Shown here: positions 10,512 through 23,648 of the stretch, piece after piece
Numbering within the stretch: the stretch's first letter is position 1
Layout of the letters: the number at the start of each line of letters is the position of its first letter
NCBI RefSeq assembly: GCF_964340395.1
Contig: NC_135569.1
Span: forward strand, 6,624,040-6,688,039
Length of the DNA: 64,000 nt
From: Glandiceps talaboti
Taxonomy: Eukaryota; Hemichordata; Enteropneusta; Spengelidae
Direction: 5' to 3'
Notes under the pieces: generated by a model
What the model was told of the DNA's origin: nothing
The model's input: only the letters and a program-made list of their open reading frames with translations
Databases searched by the model: none
Position numbers and translations under genes: made by a program

Positions 10512-11769
10512 CCCCCTTCCCCTCCTCCTACATAGCCAGAGCTAACCTGTTAACCCTGTCTGTACAACATTGGCAGACACATTTCTGAAATTAAGGCAAT
10601 TAAAAATGCCCTTGAAAATGAAAAGTATTCATGTACGTGTGCGTTAATACATATATCCCATTAGTATTAAACATTAATTACAAATTCCTATTTGAAGATA
10701 ATTAATTTCATTTCACTTCCTTTTGAAAAGACTCAGTCAAGCATATAATTTGATAATTAAATATTTTCCGCTATCAAGTGTTTATAATTGCGAATACAAA
10801 ATTGGACTAATCTGAAAATTATATTTCATAGCATGTAAAATAAACTGATGTGCATGTGTGATTAGGAATGAATTTATAAGAAATGTTCAACTGAAGTGTT
10901 GCTTATAATATTCACTGTCATACATGTATGTGTGCCTTTCTTTTGTGCAAAATGATAACATGTGAATAATGTATATAATGCAATTCAATTTATTGCATTA
11001 GGTCTTCTGACCAATGAGCACACCTTTTAATAACAATAGACACAACGGAGCAACTGTACATATATTTAAGTGCTGATACTGACAATTCCTTACAAAAAGG
11101 TGCAAATGACAAATAAATGAATGAATAAATAAATAAAATCAATCAATTAATTAATACAATAAATCAGTAAATAGTCAGTCATTGTCAAATCTAATAGGGA
11201 ACTTGCAATCCAGACTGAGCATGCTCAGACGCAAAGGACTATGGGATTTTCTGTGATTATCGTAATACCTAATCAGGAACTACCAATAAAATAAATCTCC
11301 CATAATGATCAGGGTGACTATGAATTGATTATTTGTGGTTAAAAGCAATGTGACATTGTGTACAATACTATTTGATTAGTATTTATTACCACATTTCCCA
11401 TGATGCAACATTCAACATGGCAGGTTTGCAAGTTCCCTATTTGAACGCTTTGTAAATAAACATATATAAAAAGATTGCTTGTTTGTCTCACTTTTTGCAT
11501 GAAGTATGTAATTCATGAAAGTTATAAAAATTCGGAAACTTCCAGAAATGTTCAGGCATTAACTCTGTTCTTAGTATATATATATATCTCCGTGTCTGAT
11601 AATGAAAAATAAATGTATGTCTCATGTCTAGAAAGCAAGAAACATAATATTCCCTTGTTGGAAAATGCAAAATATTGAATATTATTTTGAATATATTTGA
11701 AGCATTTTACTTTCATTTGAATCATGGCATGACGTAATGTGGATGCAATAACTTATACTTTAAACCTGA

Positions 11770-11860
11770 ATATTTTTGCTGAAGACTTATTTTCACTTAT
11801 TTCATTGGATTGGAAAAAAACCTCTCTGAAATAAGTAGTGACTAAAGTGCCTCTTGTCAA
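11770..11860 (+). mobile_element. Remnant of the 65-bp-repeat TIR element
   Basis: TTTAAACCTGAATATTTTTGCTGAAGACTTATTTTC followed by AGTAGTGACTAAAGTGCCTC matches the left end and the first repeat unit of the elements at 5325 and 45025. The right end is missing. Confidence 0.55.
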
Positions 11861-11861
11861 A

Positions 11862-13220
11862 GTTATTTTGCGATAGTATGAGTGTATTGACGTAAGTTTA
11901 AGTTTATGACATGCGTTGCTGCATTTGACTGATACTGATGATATGCGACAAACAAGTATGTACTAGTACAGTAGTATAGTTTCTATACACTGTAATACAG
12001 TATTGTTACCATTTACACCTCCACTCACAATATATATAGTCTAGTTTCTATACAGTATCGTTACAATTTACACCTCCACTCACAGTATACTCAAAGTCAT
12101 TACTCTAGAAGTCCTGTAGTCTAGTTCCTATACAGCATCGTTACAATTTACACCTCCACTCACAGTATACTCAAAGTCGTTACTCTTGAAGTCCTGTAGT
12201 CTAGTTCCTATACAGTATCGTTACAATTTACACCTCCACTCACAGTATAGTCAAAGTCATTACTCTAGAAGTCCTGTAGTCTAGTCCCTGTACGGAATCA
12301 TTACAATTTACACCTCCACTCACAGTATACTCAAAGTCGTTACTCTTGAAGTCCTGTAGTCTAGTTCCTATACAGTATCGTTACAATTTACACCTCCACT
12401 CACAGTATAGTCAAAGTCATTACTCTAGAATTCCTGAGATGCATGAGATGCAATTTACAGCCACCCACACAGTCATTAACATCATGTCTTTGTTAATTAA
12501 TCACAAAATTCTAATCAATAACAGTCTCTCATAAAGTTAGTTTTTTTTGAGGCGGTTATGTAATATCCAAATATGGTATATTTGTCAGCTCAGGATGCTT
12601 TACTTATACACTGTTTACGTCACTATAGCAGTTGGGGTTCACTGATTGGATGAACAGCATTTTGTGCTGATTGAGTGACTTTGACCAGACGTGGTTTAGT
12701 TAGAATTCACATTGGCATCCAGACTAACAGGTATAACGTGTGTTAGAATTACAAAAACAGTATAAAAACATGTCAAAGAGCATTCTACAATAGTACAAGA
12801 CTATTGTACATTTCAGTTAATGACACATTGACTGGCATTTTTCATTTTTACATATGCCTATAAGTCTAATGATATGTGACAGACAAGTAAGTATTACAGG
12901 TATAATGTGCATCAGTATTACAGTATAAAAACATGTCAAAGAGTATTCTACGATAGTACGAGTGTATTACATGTTTCAGTTTACGACAGGTGTTTTTACA
13001 TGATGTATATATAATTGTAACGATACGTGATAGACAAGTCAGTATAACAAATTAAATCCATTGCAAGGTGTGTCAAAGAGTTTTCCGCATTAAGTACGAT
13101 TGTACTATACATGTACATTTCAGTTTATGATATGCGTTTGATGTCCTGTGATTCTGACGATGTGTGACAGACAAGTCCGTGTTACCAACATGACATAGTA
13201 TGCGTAAAAGAGCACGCCGT
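11862..13220 (+). repeat. Compound array: 140-150-bp units interrupted by an 80-bp array
   Basis: Units sharing TGTCAAAGAG, GATAGTACGAGTGTATT, TTTCAGTTTATGACATGCG and GTGACAGACAAGT lie at about 11862-11970 and again at 12720-13220, with the GACAGACAAG landmark at 12877, 13028 and 13165 (spacing 151 and 137). Between the first unit and the rest lies the much more regular 80-bp array (11995-12430). The simplest reading is an old array whose interior was later invaded or replaced by a younger one. Confidence 0.75.
11995..12430 (+). repeat. 80-bp minisatellite
   Basis: TTACAATTTACACCTCCACT recurs at 12061, 12141, 12221, 12301 and 12381, exactly 80 bases apart. Each unit also has GTCCTGTAGTCTAGTTCC and TCAAAGTC(A/G)TTACTCT. 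Alternating unit variants (CATTACTCTAGAA, CGTTACTCTTGAA) suggest duplication of 160-bp dimers. Confidence 0.9.
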
Positions 13221-13229
13221 AATGTAACA

Positions 13230-16200
13230 TTTTTAACAATAAAAATCACGACAAGGTGGGGGTGAGATTTGACAGCCGAGATAAAAAAAATGAAAATTTA
13301 AGATTGAATACGCTGTACCATTTAGCGTCACAATATGCTGAAAGCTTAGTTGACATATTCAAATGATTTAGCTTGTGTGACTATAATAACATTGATGATT
13401 TGTGCCCTAATCAAATTACATGGTATTCATACAGTGAAAATTGAATTTCCAACAGACTTGATGGCAACGTAGGGGCCGCAGCAACGCCTAGATTGTGTCA
13501 GTCGCTAAAGCTGAGTGACAGATACATCTATGCATATAGATTGGGTTCCCTGACCTTTCTCGACTTAGTGTTATGACAAGGTAGCCAAACGATTGTGACA
13601 AGGTTGCTAAGCAACAGCTTGCCGCCAGCCACACAGGAGTTTTAATACAAATGAAACGTTTCATTATTTGTTCATTACTGTTCTGAATGGCTACATTTAC
13701 AACGATAGCAGCATTTGACACAAATTGCAATGCCAACAAGAGGCAGACAGCTTTGGTAATGATGCAAAAATAGCCTTTTAAATCGCCGGCTAGTAATGAA
13801 ATTCATGGTATTAAATTTTATCCCTCCCATGGCTGTATATATCAAGAAATATAGATTAGATTTTATTTGCTGCATTATTTTTTTTCATAGATCCTGGGCA
13901 AAGTAGCAAAAAAAATTAAAAAAAAGAAAGAAGACTTTTGTCATGTGAAATTCATATGTCATTTATTTTCTGTTGAATTTCAGTTTGTATTTTTTGATTT
14001 TTTTCCTTCAATTTTGTTTTAATCACTACTAGTCAGGCGCATGTACATGTAACACAAAAAACATATTGCTACAGGTAATTCATCAATACCTCTTTTACAT
14101 TTATTTTCTATAGGTTTGCATGTTTTCAATCATAGTTTACGTGTTTACGAATATTTTTATGTTGCCATAGATACAAGCACCAAAAGACTGATGAACGAGT
14201 TTTAAAATAATTTTATATTTAGAAAAAGGATACATGTACTCTTGGTGAATTTGATCGCGTTACACTTCAAGCATTCTATTGAGCAGACACAAAGCCCATG
14301 CTACAGACTGTTGCCATGGAAACATATAAACAAAGCAAGTGTAATATAGTCGCAGGCTTTTAAGGGCTTTAGTTCTGCATGATCACAGGGGAAGGAAGAG
14401 GCTGTCGCCATAGCAACATATAAACATCACTTGTTGTTTGTGACATGGAGTGGTTTTTAGGGACGACTGAGGTAATTACGAACAGGATACAAGTGGTTTT
14501 ACTAAATAGTAACGGTTTATAGAATCACCTCAAACAATGAACAAATGTCAATGGATAGAAAAAAATGTGCCCTTTCAAGTCAGGATGTCATGGGCGTATA
14601 TATAATTTGGTGTAAATTGAATTCAATTTATAGGTATGTGTGTTTTTTACGCTTTTGATGATTTATCGAGTCAGTCTCACTGCACTACAAATAAATGTCA
14701 AGACTCAAGAAAAAAAAAATTATATTTGAAATTATGTTGTCACATTTGTACATGTTACATAAATGGGAGTAAATTCGGTCGAATTTGTGTATTTGCGAGT
14801 ATTTTACGTGTTATTGATGGTGTATGAAATCACGTCTAAGAATAGATAAAAGTCAAATGGAGTGAAAAGAATGTTATAGGGGTATATTATAATTTGGTGT
14901 AAATTCAATCCAGTTTATGTCTATGTGCGTACATTGTATTTGGTGACTGCGTGATTTTGATGGTTTGAAAATGTTTTTTACCATACTCATCGAGCCAAAT
15001 TATTGTCTTGGAACAGAAAATATGGATTATATACCCTGGTCGTACTATGTCATGACAACCCGTGTCTATGTCACTGGTTCTGCAGTGCTTAAAATATGAG
15101 TCAAAACGTTCCAAATTGCAATTATTGTTGTGGTTTTTTTATATATATAAATTATTCTCAAGGAGGTATAATTGTAATATTCCACAACATTTTACTTCAT
15201 TCAGCTCGAAAATACTCATGACCTAAGGGTTGGTTTGTTCAGTTTACTACAATCGCAACGTCCAGTTTTAATGTACATGTAAGCGACATGAGAACACGGT
15301 AACGTCATCACATTTCTATCAATGCTCGAATAGTATAAATTATCGCAGATTGTGGTAAGAATGGAATTCTGTGCTAGAGAAATCCATTTCACTATTCGGT
15401 GGGGTTGATCGTAACAATTGTATAGTACAAGACTGTGTGATAGTATGCACTAAAAGCATTCTCTACAGGTGATTTCTCAGTTTTATGTTACACTGGTAAT
15501 TGAGCCTTAGGTTTACAAGCTAAACTATTGTCATGTACATGTTGATACAACAGTGATAAGCTATTGAATGGACGTTGGTTTAATTATAGTCTCAGTAGGG
15601 AGGTGTCAGCAGAGTTTCATTGACAAAATGCCATGAACTTGCAGTGTACTGTTTTGGGACTTCCATTTATGTTACTTCTAATGTTTACACTATCTTGATC
15701 ACAGGGTGATTAGAATCACACAACAGAGGAACCACTATCACCCACTTGTGTAATCTACCACATTGGAGAACAGTAGATTTAGTTTGTGTCTATTTTAGTG
15801 AACCAAAGCTGGATTACCAGTGTCATACAATGATGACAAGAAGTCATTTTTATGAATCTTTTTTGTATTAATTTTCATGCTTTAACAAGATACATTTGTT
15901 ACGCGCATAGACAGTCAGAGATTTTACTAACGAGGTGTTAGAACCCTGATAACTAACAGAGACTCTGAGAGAGGTCAATCTTGTCACATTAGATTACATT
16001 ATTTGCTGTCAGTGACTTTACCATAAAGGTTACAGAAAAGGGAGGGATGGGGGTGGCGTGGTATTCTACTTTCTTGTATTAAAAAATTGACCATAATTTT
16101 AAGTAAAACCATATTTTTGACAGCAGGTTCAATATGCATGGGTTGTGAGTTCCCACTTTATATAAGATTAAATGATCAATTAACTCGAAAATGCATTATT

Positions 16201-16900
16201 TTCAGATGCAAAGTCCCCAAATGTTAGAATCATAATATAAATTGTTGGCGAGTAAAACAGAGCTGAGTTTACATCTGTGTTGGCTTTAAAAACGAGTACT
16301 TTCCTCGTCAAATCTGAGATCTGCCCTTAGGCTAATAGATCTCTATACTAATGGCACCAGAATTTACTTCCTAATGCATTTTTTTATTCCCTTCTTTTCA
16401 AATTCCATTTAGGTGTTTTCTTTTTAATGTATATATAAATTTGATTTTAATATTCAAAGAAAATACGTGGGAACAGAAATAAAAGGAGAAAAGGATGAGA
16501 AATTGGTAAAGTGTTCTGTAAATATTTGAATGCTGAGTGGGAGTTCCTAAGGTCTAATGATAAAGGGTTTCAGTTTGATAAGGTTGTTTATTGGGCAAAA
16601 CAATAATTTCCAAGTCTCTGAGCGAGTAGTAGTAACTGGAGAGGAGGTAAAATCTATCAAAAAATGATATGTGGAAGTCTTATTCCTCTGCCTACCCAGG
16701 TGTTATTTGTTTGTTAACAGAAAACTATTGAGTTGTGAAAACAGGATTCACTTTATATCATAGCTTGAAATGAAAAGAACTGCACTTGATTGGCCAACCG
16801 TCCAAGAGCGACACAACCAGAACTTCACTAAAGTGGTCAAAAATAAAAATGTGTTACTTATACATGTACATTTTTTTGTAAGTTCAGAAAAGTATGTTCG
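13230..16900 (+). other. Mostly unique intron sequence
   Basis: No credible exon is seen. It includes a two-copy duplication (14590-14655 and 14880-14945, sharing TATAATTTGGTGTAAATT) and the partial repeat at 15011-15235. The stretch 13440-13760 is less AT-rich and free of repeats, and may hold regulatory sequence, but nothing specific is recognisable. Confidence 0.4.
15011..15235 (+). mobile_element. Dispersed repeat, partial copy (family of 26330 and 48435)
   Basis: It shares GAACA(G/A)AAAATATGGA, TCACTGGTTCTGC and AAATATGAGTCAAAACGTTC with the copy at 26330-26641, followed by the GAAAATACTCATGACCTAAG arm. The right arm of the terminal inverted repeat is absent. Confidence 0.65.
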
Positions 16901-16905
16901 GTACT

Positions 16906-17075
16906 CAGTGTGTCCTCTAATGATAGCCAAATTTTGTTGTTGTGAGTCAAAATAAAAAAACTGGGATTTCTTGTGAGTCACCCCATAGTAAGAGATAGGG
17001 GAACACCAAAATTTGGTGTGTTACTAGAAATTGTGTGAATCAGTTACTGGTCAAATCAGCTTAGAGGACACACTG
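16906..17075 (-). mobile_element. hAT-like MITE
   Basis: CAGTGTGTCCTCTAA at 16906 pairs with TTAGAGGACACACTG ending at 17075 as terminal inverted repeats. The flanking octamers are tcggtact and atggtact (6 of 8 identical), a decayed 8-bp target duplication as made by hAT transposases. The interior is inverted relative to the copy at 17883. It is 170 bp and non-coding. Confidence 0.85.
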
Positions 17076-17882
17076 ATGGTACTTAATTAGTAATGATACC
17101 GTTCAACTACACTTCTAACACAAGAACTAAATTCCTCTTTTCGAAAGCCCACTGCCCATGTACATTTGTACGTGTCCCGATCCTTCAGATCCTTCAGATC
17201 CTTCAGGGCATCCATCATCATAAATACAACTGCAGTCCATCAGTGAAATGATTCACTGTAATATCTCACTCTTCTTGGTGTTTTATATGGTTTTTGGTTT
17301 CTTGTATTTCATTTTCATGTATATGTAAGGAATTTGTTGTATTTTATTGCACATGCACGGAAAAGAATTTATGGATGCATTGCCGTCAATAAAAAAAATG
17401 GCGGGAAAAAATTAACAAACAAATTAGAATGAACAGCACAATTTCATGAAAATTTCAAGATTGTCTTCAAACCCAAAAAGTTGACAAAAGTGTTTTTATT
17501 TGTTCATTTTCAAACGAACTATCACCTCTTTGTAATTTTTTACCGTGAGAAACTAGATAAAAAAAGTCACACTGTCCTTATGTAAGCTGCTTTGAATCCA
17601 AAACTGCTCTGTAAGAAATTACAACACAAGTACATTTATACTCATGCACAGATGCAGTGAGCAGAATACTAAACATAGCAAGTGTGTTTGTTAAATCACT
17701 AAAGATACTGTTGATGTGTTGACCCTGTACCACAAAATACTGTCACTTTGTCAGATTGACATGTAACATAATAAGTAACTTGTATTGTAGGAGAAGTGAG
17801 AGCATGAACTTTGACTTTTAGCGAGAAAAGAGAAACAGCTTTCACACAGTAGTTTATATTAAACTTAAAGTGGTGTGTTTGT

Positions 17883-18053
17883 CAGTGTGCCCTCTAAGCC
17901 AATTTGACGCACCACTGATGCACACAATTTCTAGTGAAGCACCAAAATTTGGTGTTCCCCTATCTCTTACTATGGGGTGACTGACAAGAAATCCCAGTTT
18001 TTCTCATTTTGACTCCCAACAACAAAATTTGGCTTTCATTAGAGGGCACACTG
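17883..18053 (+). mobile_element. hAT-like MITE, intact with perfect target duplication
   Basis: CAGTGTGCCCTCTAA at the left and its exact complement TTAGAGGGCACACTG at the right bound a 171-bp element. It is flanked by perfect 8-bp duplications, gtgtttgt at 17875-17882 and 18054-18061. An 8-bp duplication with CAGTG termini is characteristic of the hAT superfamily; assignment rests on that, as no transposase is present. A perfect 15-bp palindrome (CACCAAAATTTGGTG, 17940-17954) lies inside. Confidence 0.92.
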
Positions 18054-18404
18054 GTGTTTGTCTATAGAGGGCGCTGTCCATTCTGGTTGTCATCCTCCAT
18101 GCGGGAGCTCTTTCAACAAGTTCTATAAGTATTGCCACTCATGAATATTGAATCCGTTGTCTCACCTAAAGATATTTAATTTATTTCTTTGTGTGGTTAA
18201 TTTGGTAATACTTTTTTTTTTTTAAATAATTACTGTAATGTTAATTCCGTACCTGTTTTATTGGAACACATTTTAAAATTAATATAAAACAAAATGTTAA
18301 AAAAAGTGATTTTGAAACAAATAGAGAATATTAGTATCAAGTAGTTAAAAATGACTACAGCTGATCAAAAATTATATTCCAATATTTTTCTTAAATCAAA
18401 AATC

Positions 18405-18600
18405 ATAAGCTAACATATTTTCATAGTAAGCTAACATATTTTCATATAATAAGCTAACATATTTTCATAGTAAGCTAACATATTTTCATAGTAAGCTAAC
18501 ATATTTTTATATAATAAGCTAACATATTTTCATAGTAAGCTAACATATTTTCATATAATAAGCTAACATATTTTCTTAGTAAGCTAACATATTTTCATAG
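18405..18600 (+). repeat. AAGCTAACATATTTTCATA minisatellite
   Basis: About nine copies of AAGCTAACATATTTTCATAGT or the slightly longer form ending ATATAAT (19-23 bp). The array abuts the LINE tail at 18605. Confidence 0.85.
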
Positions 18601-18604
18601 GAAC

Positions 18605-18722
18605 CAACAGCTAATGCCTTCAAAAAGAATTTGAAGACAAATCTATTCTCCAGAATATTCTAACTGTACAGCGCCTCTGAACGCTATACATCGTAGTGGT
18701 AACTGGCACTTTTTAAATCCAC

Positions 18723-18758
<36 letters not shown>

Positions 18759-18764
18759 CGATAG
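18605..18764 (+). mobile_element. 3' end of an L2/CR1-type LINE
   Basis: The first part translates as FKKNLKTNLFSRIF followed by a stop, the typical C-terminus of the reverse-transcriptase protein of L2/CR1-like LINEs. After it comes a short 3' untranslated region (CTGTACAGCGCCTCTGAACG.. GGCACTTTTTAAATCCA) and an (ATTG)n tail of about 36 bases. That layout is usual for these elements, which are mostly 5'-truncated. The rest of the element is absent. Confidence 0.7.
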
Positions 18765-18769
18765 TAAGG

Positions 18770-20950
18770 TACATCCATAGTTTGAAGTGTCTAGTAGTTC
18801 TATTTCAAATAAAAACACCCCAAATCTAACAAAACTGACCTCAAAAATTTGTCAGATACAAATACATGTAACATATCAGATACAAACACTGTAGTTTTTA
18901 AAACATCCCCACTCTATCACAAGTATTTAAACTGGCAGTACTTTTGATTTAGAAAAACAGATTCTTGCAATCGTAAGTGCCTCGATGTATATTCTAATTT
19001 TTGAAATATCTCCACTTCACTTGTTGCTACTGGGGGCCATCTTCTGATTTTTCAATATAACACTTCTCACCGATACAAGTGCCGTAATCACTGTCGTTAT
19101 TTTAGAACATATTCACCTACAGATTATAAGTGTATTTACCTTGAGCAAGAGTCGATTTAAAATGGTTCCAATTGCATCTGCCTTTGGTGATTTTCGGATT
19201 TCAAAATACATCTCACTCGCAGGCCATGCTTTTTTTTTCTACTTCTGCATGAGATCTATATGTACTGTCAATTACGACAACCGTTTTATTTTGTTGTTAT
19301 ACATCATAACATCTTCAACACAATTCAAGATAAATGATAATTTTCACACAGAAGGCACCTATGGTGTTGCCATCTTGTGATGGTAAATCATACTTTAACC
19401 CTTTCATGACTAGAGACAAGTTTTAAATAATATGGGGACCCAATTTATATGAATATTTTCATAATTGCAATAATATTACTTTATTAGGAAGTAATATTTC
19501 TTTAATTCCAGTCTAAAATGAAGTTGATATATGCCAAAAACTTACATAAAACTAGAATTGTGTCCAAACAATTTCGGCGGGAATGTTTTCAGTATTGAAG
19601 GGGTTAATACCATGAGTGACATTATAAGTGTTTCTGATTTGCATGTAGAGGGTGCCGATTTTAAAACATTATTTTCACGAATCAAATTTAGGTTAGCGTG
19701 CTCATGAGAAACACAAAAATAAAAAGAACCGGCCTTACGTATGTCAGTTTATTTGTAATTTGACATGTTCCATGGACATATCATTGCTGTATAAATCTCT
19801 CTCATTCACGCTTCAGAAACAAGTCTTACCACACATTAACGAGATTTAAATTTTCTTATTTCTTTTTAATACCAGCCTGCACTAGTTTCACGTATTTCAA
19901 TAATTGTCCTCAAAACTCTCACACTAATTAATGTTTGCCAATTTGTATGTTGTAAGGGTTGTACCTCATTAAGATTTATTACTTCGCCGATTTTATACTG
20001 GTTTTTTTTTTTTAATCAGATATTAGTGATGAGATCGGAGGCAGAAGCTGAGGGATATTGTTCAAGTCTGTTTCTTCAACACCTGATACAATGAGAGCCT
20101 GGCTTTACATGTAGCTTCATGCTTTTAGTATGGGTGTAGTTTCACTATAATAAGCTCTGCTTGTATCTCGGTTTATTCTCTAAACTCCTAAAGGTCAGAC
20201 GTTCAGATCAACAGAAATACATCATATTAGTTATGTAAATTTCCTTGCAGAAAAAGAACGTGTATTGTCAGTTTCTTGAATACGCTGTAAGCTTTCACTT
20301 CTCTACATTTGTAATTGGATTACCGGGGCTAATAGAAAAGCTGAGATTTCATGATTGCTGCCCACCTTAATCTTCCATTTCACTGCCGGCCATTGAGCCG
20401 ACGGCACTTCCAGGGAAAAAATGAGCAAATAATGGAAAAATATGGGAGCTGTCACATGCAGTCTTTTAGAGACACAGAAACCTTATAATACATGCATTTA
20501 CTGCTGATACAATCTTGAGAGCTAGGAAACTAAGTTATTACTACGCTGCTCTCAGCATTATGCACCATAAGGGATAGTTTTTCTTAGAAATTGTAATACT
20601 TTAAATCTATTAAAATATTCACCACTGGTAAAATTTCCACCTCAGTCCTTTGTGAAAAATAGAGACAGATTTGTTATCTTGTTACCATGGAAATTGACAT
20701 TCTCTGATTTTCCTGTATATTTTAATATGTATAAAGCCATTTTCTTAGAACAAGTCAAGGTGTGCTGGGGCAATGATAGGAATGCCTGCAGTGCTATATC
20801 AGGTGAGATAAAAAAAAGAAGAAGATAATTAGTTGTTGCCATGGAAACTGACAATTTCTGATTTTCTTGACCAGATACATATATTTAGAATATTTACCTT
20901 GTTAATTTTCTGAATACAGATGAAAGCTCTAAAAAAATATATGAAAGTTC
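18770..20950 (+). other. Intron sequence, mostly unique
   Basis: No exon is supported. The 79-residue frame at 19141-19380 has no family resemblance and no splice or start context. The stretch around 20340-20470 is less AT-rich (GCTGCCCACCTTAATCTTCC, GCCGGCCATTGAGCCGACGG) and looks like possible conserved non-coding sequence. Confidence 0.35.
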
Positions 20951-20953
20951 CTT

Positions 20954-21275
20954 GAAGCCAAAATAAAAAAATTTGTGTGTGTCTGATAACCTGACCGACC
21001 TTAGTTTAACTTAAGCTGCCAACGCTAAACAGTTTTAAACATTTCAAACAAAATGATAAGAAATTCTTTGTCTTCTTGACCTTCATGTACGTCTGTTTCC
21101 TTTTCCCAGTGATGTCTGTACATATTTCATCAAAATAAGAGGTATTCTGACCAACATTTTGTTGTTTTTGGGTCGAAAAAATATTTCTCAAAATATAAAT
21201 AATTCAATTATAAACTTAAATCAAATAAATTCCTGACCTCCATGGACCGGTATCTATTCTTTTTTTCTGAGGCCA
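20954..21275. mobile_element. Probable diverged MITE, GGCC-ended family
   Basis: The left end (GAAGCCAAAATAAAAAAATT, then TGTGTG and ACCTGACCGACCTTAGTTT) resembles the left TIR and subterminal ACCTGACCCCACCTAGTTT of the family. The right end, read inverted, begins GGCCTCAG plus an A-run. The match is imperfect and the interior differs, so this is tentative. Confidence 0.45.
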
Positions 21276-21614
21276 TGTTATCGAAAACTCTATTTTTTTA
21301 ATTTTTTTTTTGCCAGATGTACATTTAGCTTTCACAGGGTAGCTAAATTCATCTTGTTTCTTTCATATAAATTGCCAGATGATCATTACTATAATGTAAT
21401 GTAAAGGTCAAGATGATTGACTTTTTCTAGTAACCTATTTATAGCAAAGGAAATGATTTTTATCCATCTACCTTCTCCTTAACCGCATGTTTCTTTTTAC
21501 ATCTTTAAGAAGAAAGAGAGAAAAAAAATCAAATATTGACCTGTAAATCTCATTTGATGGATATGCCTAGTTTGATCATCAAGATGTGTACTTTGTGAGA
21601 AAAGTAGTTAGTGT

Positions 21615-21800
21615 TGTAAGATAACAAAGCTGCATTTGATTGGCTGTTGAGGTCACATAGCTGCATTTGATTGGCTGTGGTGGTCACATGGTATGATTAC
21701 TTGTTAATCACATGACATTATTTAACCAATCAGAACACAGCCAGTTTTTGGTTAAAATGTATTGATCATATGACAATAATCAACCAATAGGAAGCTTTCT
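21615..21800. promoter_or_regulatory. Cluster of four CCAAT motifs
   Basis: Within about 150 bases there are two GATTGGCTG (near 21641 and 21670) and two ACCAAT (near 21724 and 21784), plus GGTCACAT and TCACATGA segments. The first two lie in a short tandem duplication of GCTGCATTTGATTGGCTG. NF-Y-type binding is an inference from motif density. Confidence 0.35.
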
Positions 21801-21988
21801 TGTTTATCATCAGTATCTTCAGTGCTGTGAAGTAGCTGTTTAAGTAGTTGTCAAGGAGAAGTAAACTCTTGACTTTCCTTCTTTTTGAACGTCACTACAG
21901 TAGAAATTTACCAGATTTATAATGATAAAACTGATATTTAAAGAATAGTTTTAATAATATGCGTAATTTTTGTAGGGATAACTCTGTC

Positions 21989-22301
<313 letters not shown>

Positions 22302-23183
22302 GGGGTGATCCTGGAAATTTTGCATAGATTTCTGTCCCAGGTACATGTGTATCATAATGTTGGTGGAAACGCCACACAAATATCTCAGGAACTGGAGACG
22401 ATTTTACCTTGCTTACCGCCAAAGACAGGGTCAGAAACCCTGGTAAAATACCTTGGGTATTCAGGTTCAATTTACCTACTTACCATCCTTTAATATTAAG
22501 ACTGACACATTAACTCACTCTGTTTCCAAAGAATGGAGAATCCAAATTATTCCTGATTTAATCCGTGCCATTACTTCTCAAAAAAAAAAAGTGTAGGAGT
22601 GATTATGCATCTAAGAAATCATCAAATTGGGCAAAAGATTGGCACATCTCCCTAGGGGAGATTGAACACATCACGCGGATGAAGAGAATGGTTCTTATGA
22701 TCGCCGTGGTGATCTAAAGTGAAAGTGGTGATCACTCAGGTGTGAGACAAGAGAAAAAAAAAGATGATTTGAAAGCAGTTGGTTAATGAACAGTGGAGTG
22801 ACCCTGTAAAAAACGTTTGGAAATGATATGTTCAGAATTAGGGGCGGTGTACGTAATTGTCGTCAATGGAAAACGCTGACGTCATGGCTATCTTATCTAG
22901 CTCATTACACATTTAAATAAGGTCGTAGAGGAGACTTTGGGTTGTACGTTCCGGATGTGGTGGAGGATTTTATTTTTAATCTATGGTCATTATTCAGGGT
23001 ATTGGATGTAAATTGGTGTGCAGTCTTGGTCACAAATAGATAACGTTAGTAGTGTTAATATTGCTATTATACATGTATACAGCTTTCTGCTTCTACATTC
23101 TAATCTATACATTACAAGATTATCTATAATACCATGACATTGCCATGTACTGTTAAAGCTACACTAGCTGTAACTAGGCTATT

Positions 23184-23225
23184 ACAGTTAAAATGATGTC
23201 GGCCTGGTGTTTATCAAAAAACATT
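23184..23225 (+). mobile_element. Terminal fragment of the TA-flanked MITE at 33463
   Basis: TACAGTTAAAATGATGTCGG followed by CCTGGTGTTT closely matches the terminal inverted repeat of the element at 33463-33852, including the leading TA. Only one end is visible before the TTATG array starts. Confidence 0.55.
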
Positions 23226-23274
23226 GGATATGATTTTCAAAAAAAAAATCCTGTCATCTTTCAAATAGTGTGTC

Positions 23275-23648
23275 ATGTCATGCCATGTTATGTTATGTTA
23301 TGTTATGTTATGTTATGTTATGTTGTGTTGTGTTGTGTTGTATTGTGTGAGGTTATGTTATGTTATGTTATGTTATGTTGTTATGTTATGTTATGCTGTT
23401 ATGTTATGTTATGTTATGCTATGCTATGCTATGTTATGCTATGCTATACTATGTTATGTTATGTTATGTTATACTATGCTATGCTATGTTATGCTATGTT
23501 ATGCTATGTTATGTTATGCTATGTTATGTTATGTTATGTTATGCTATGTTATGCTCTACTATGCTATATGCTATGTTATGCTATGCTATGCTATACTATG
23601 TTATGTTATGTTATGTTATGTTATGTTATGTTATGTTATGTTATTGTT
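23275..23648 (+). repeat. (TTATG)n pentanucleotide array
   Basis: About 370 bases of TTATG with interspersed CTATG, TTGTG and CTATA variants. Because five is not a multiple of three, all three plus-strand frames stay open and give long tyrosine-, cysteine- and leucine-rich frames. Those are artefacts. Confidence 0.97.
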
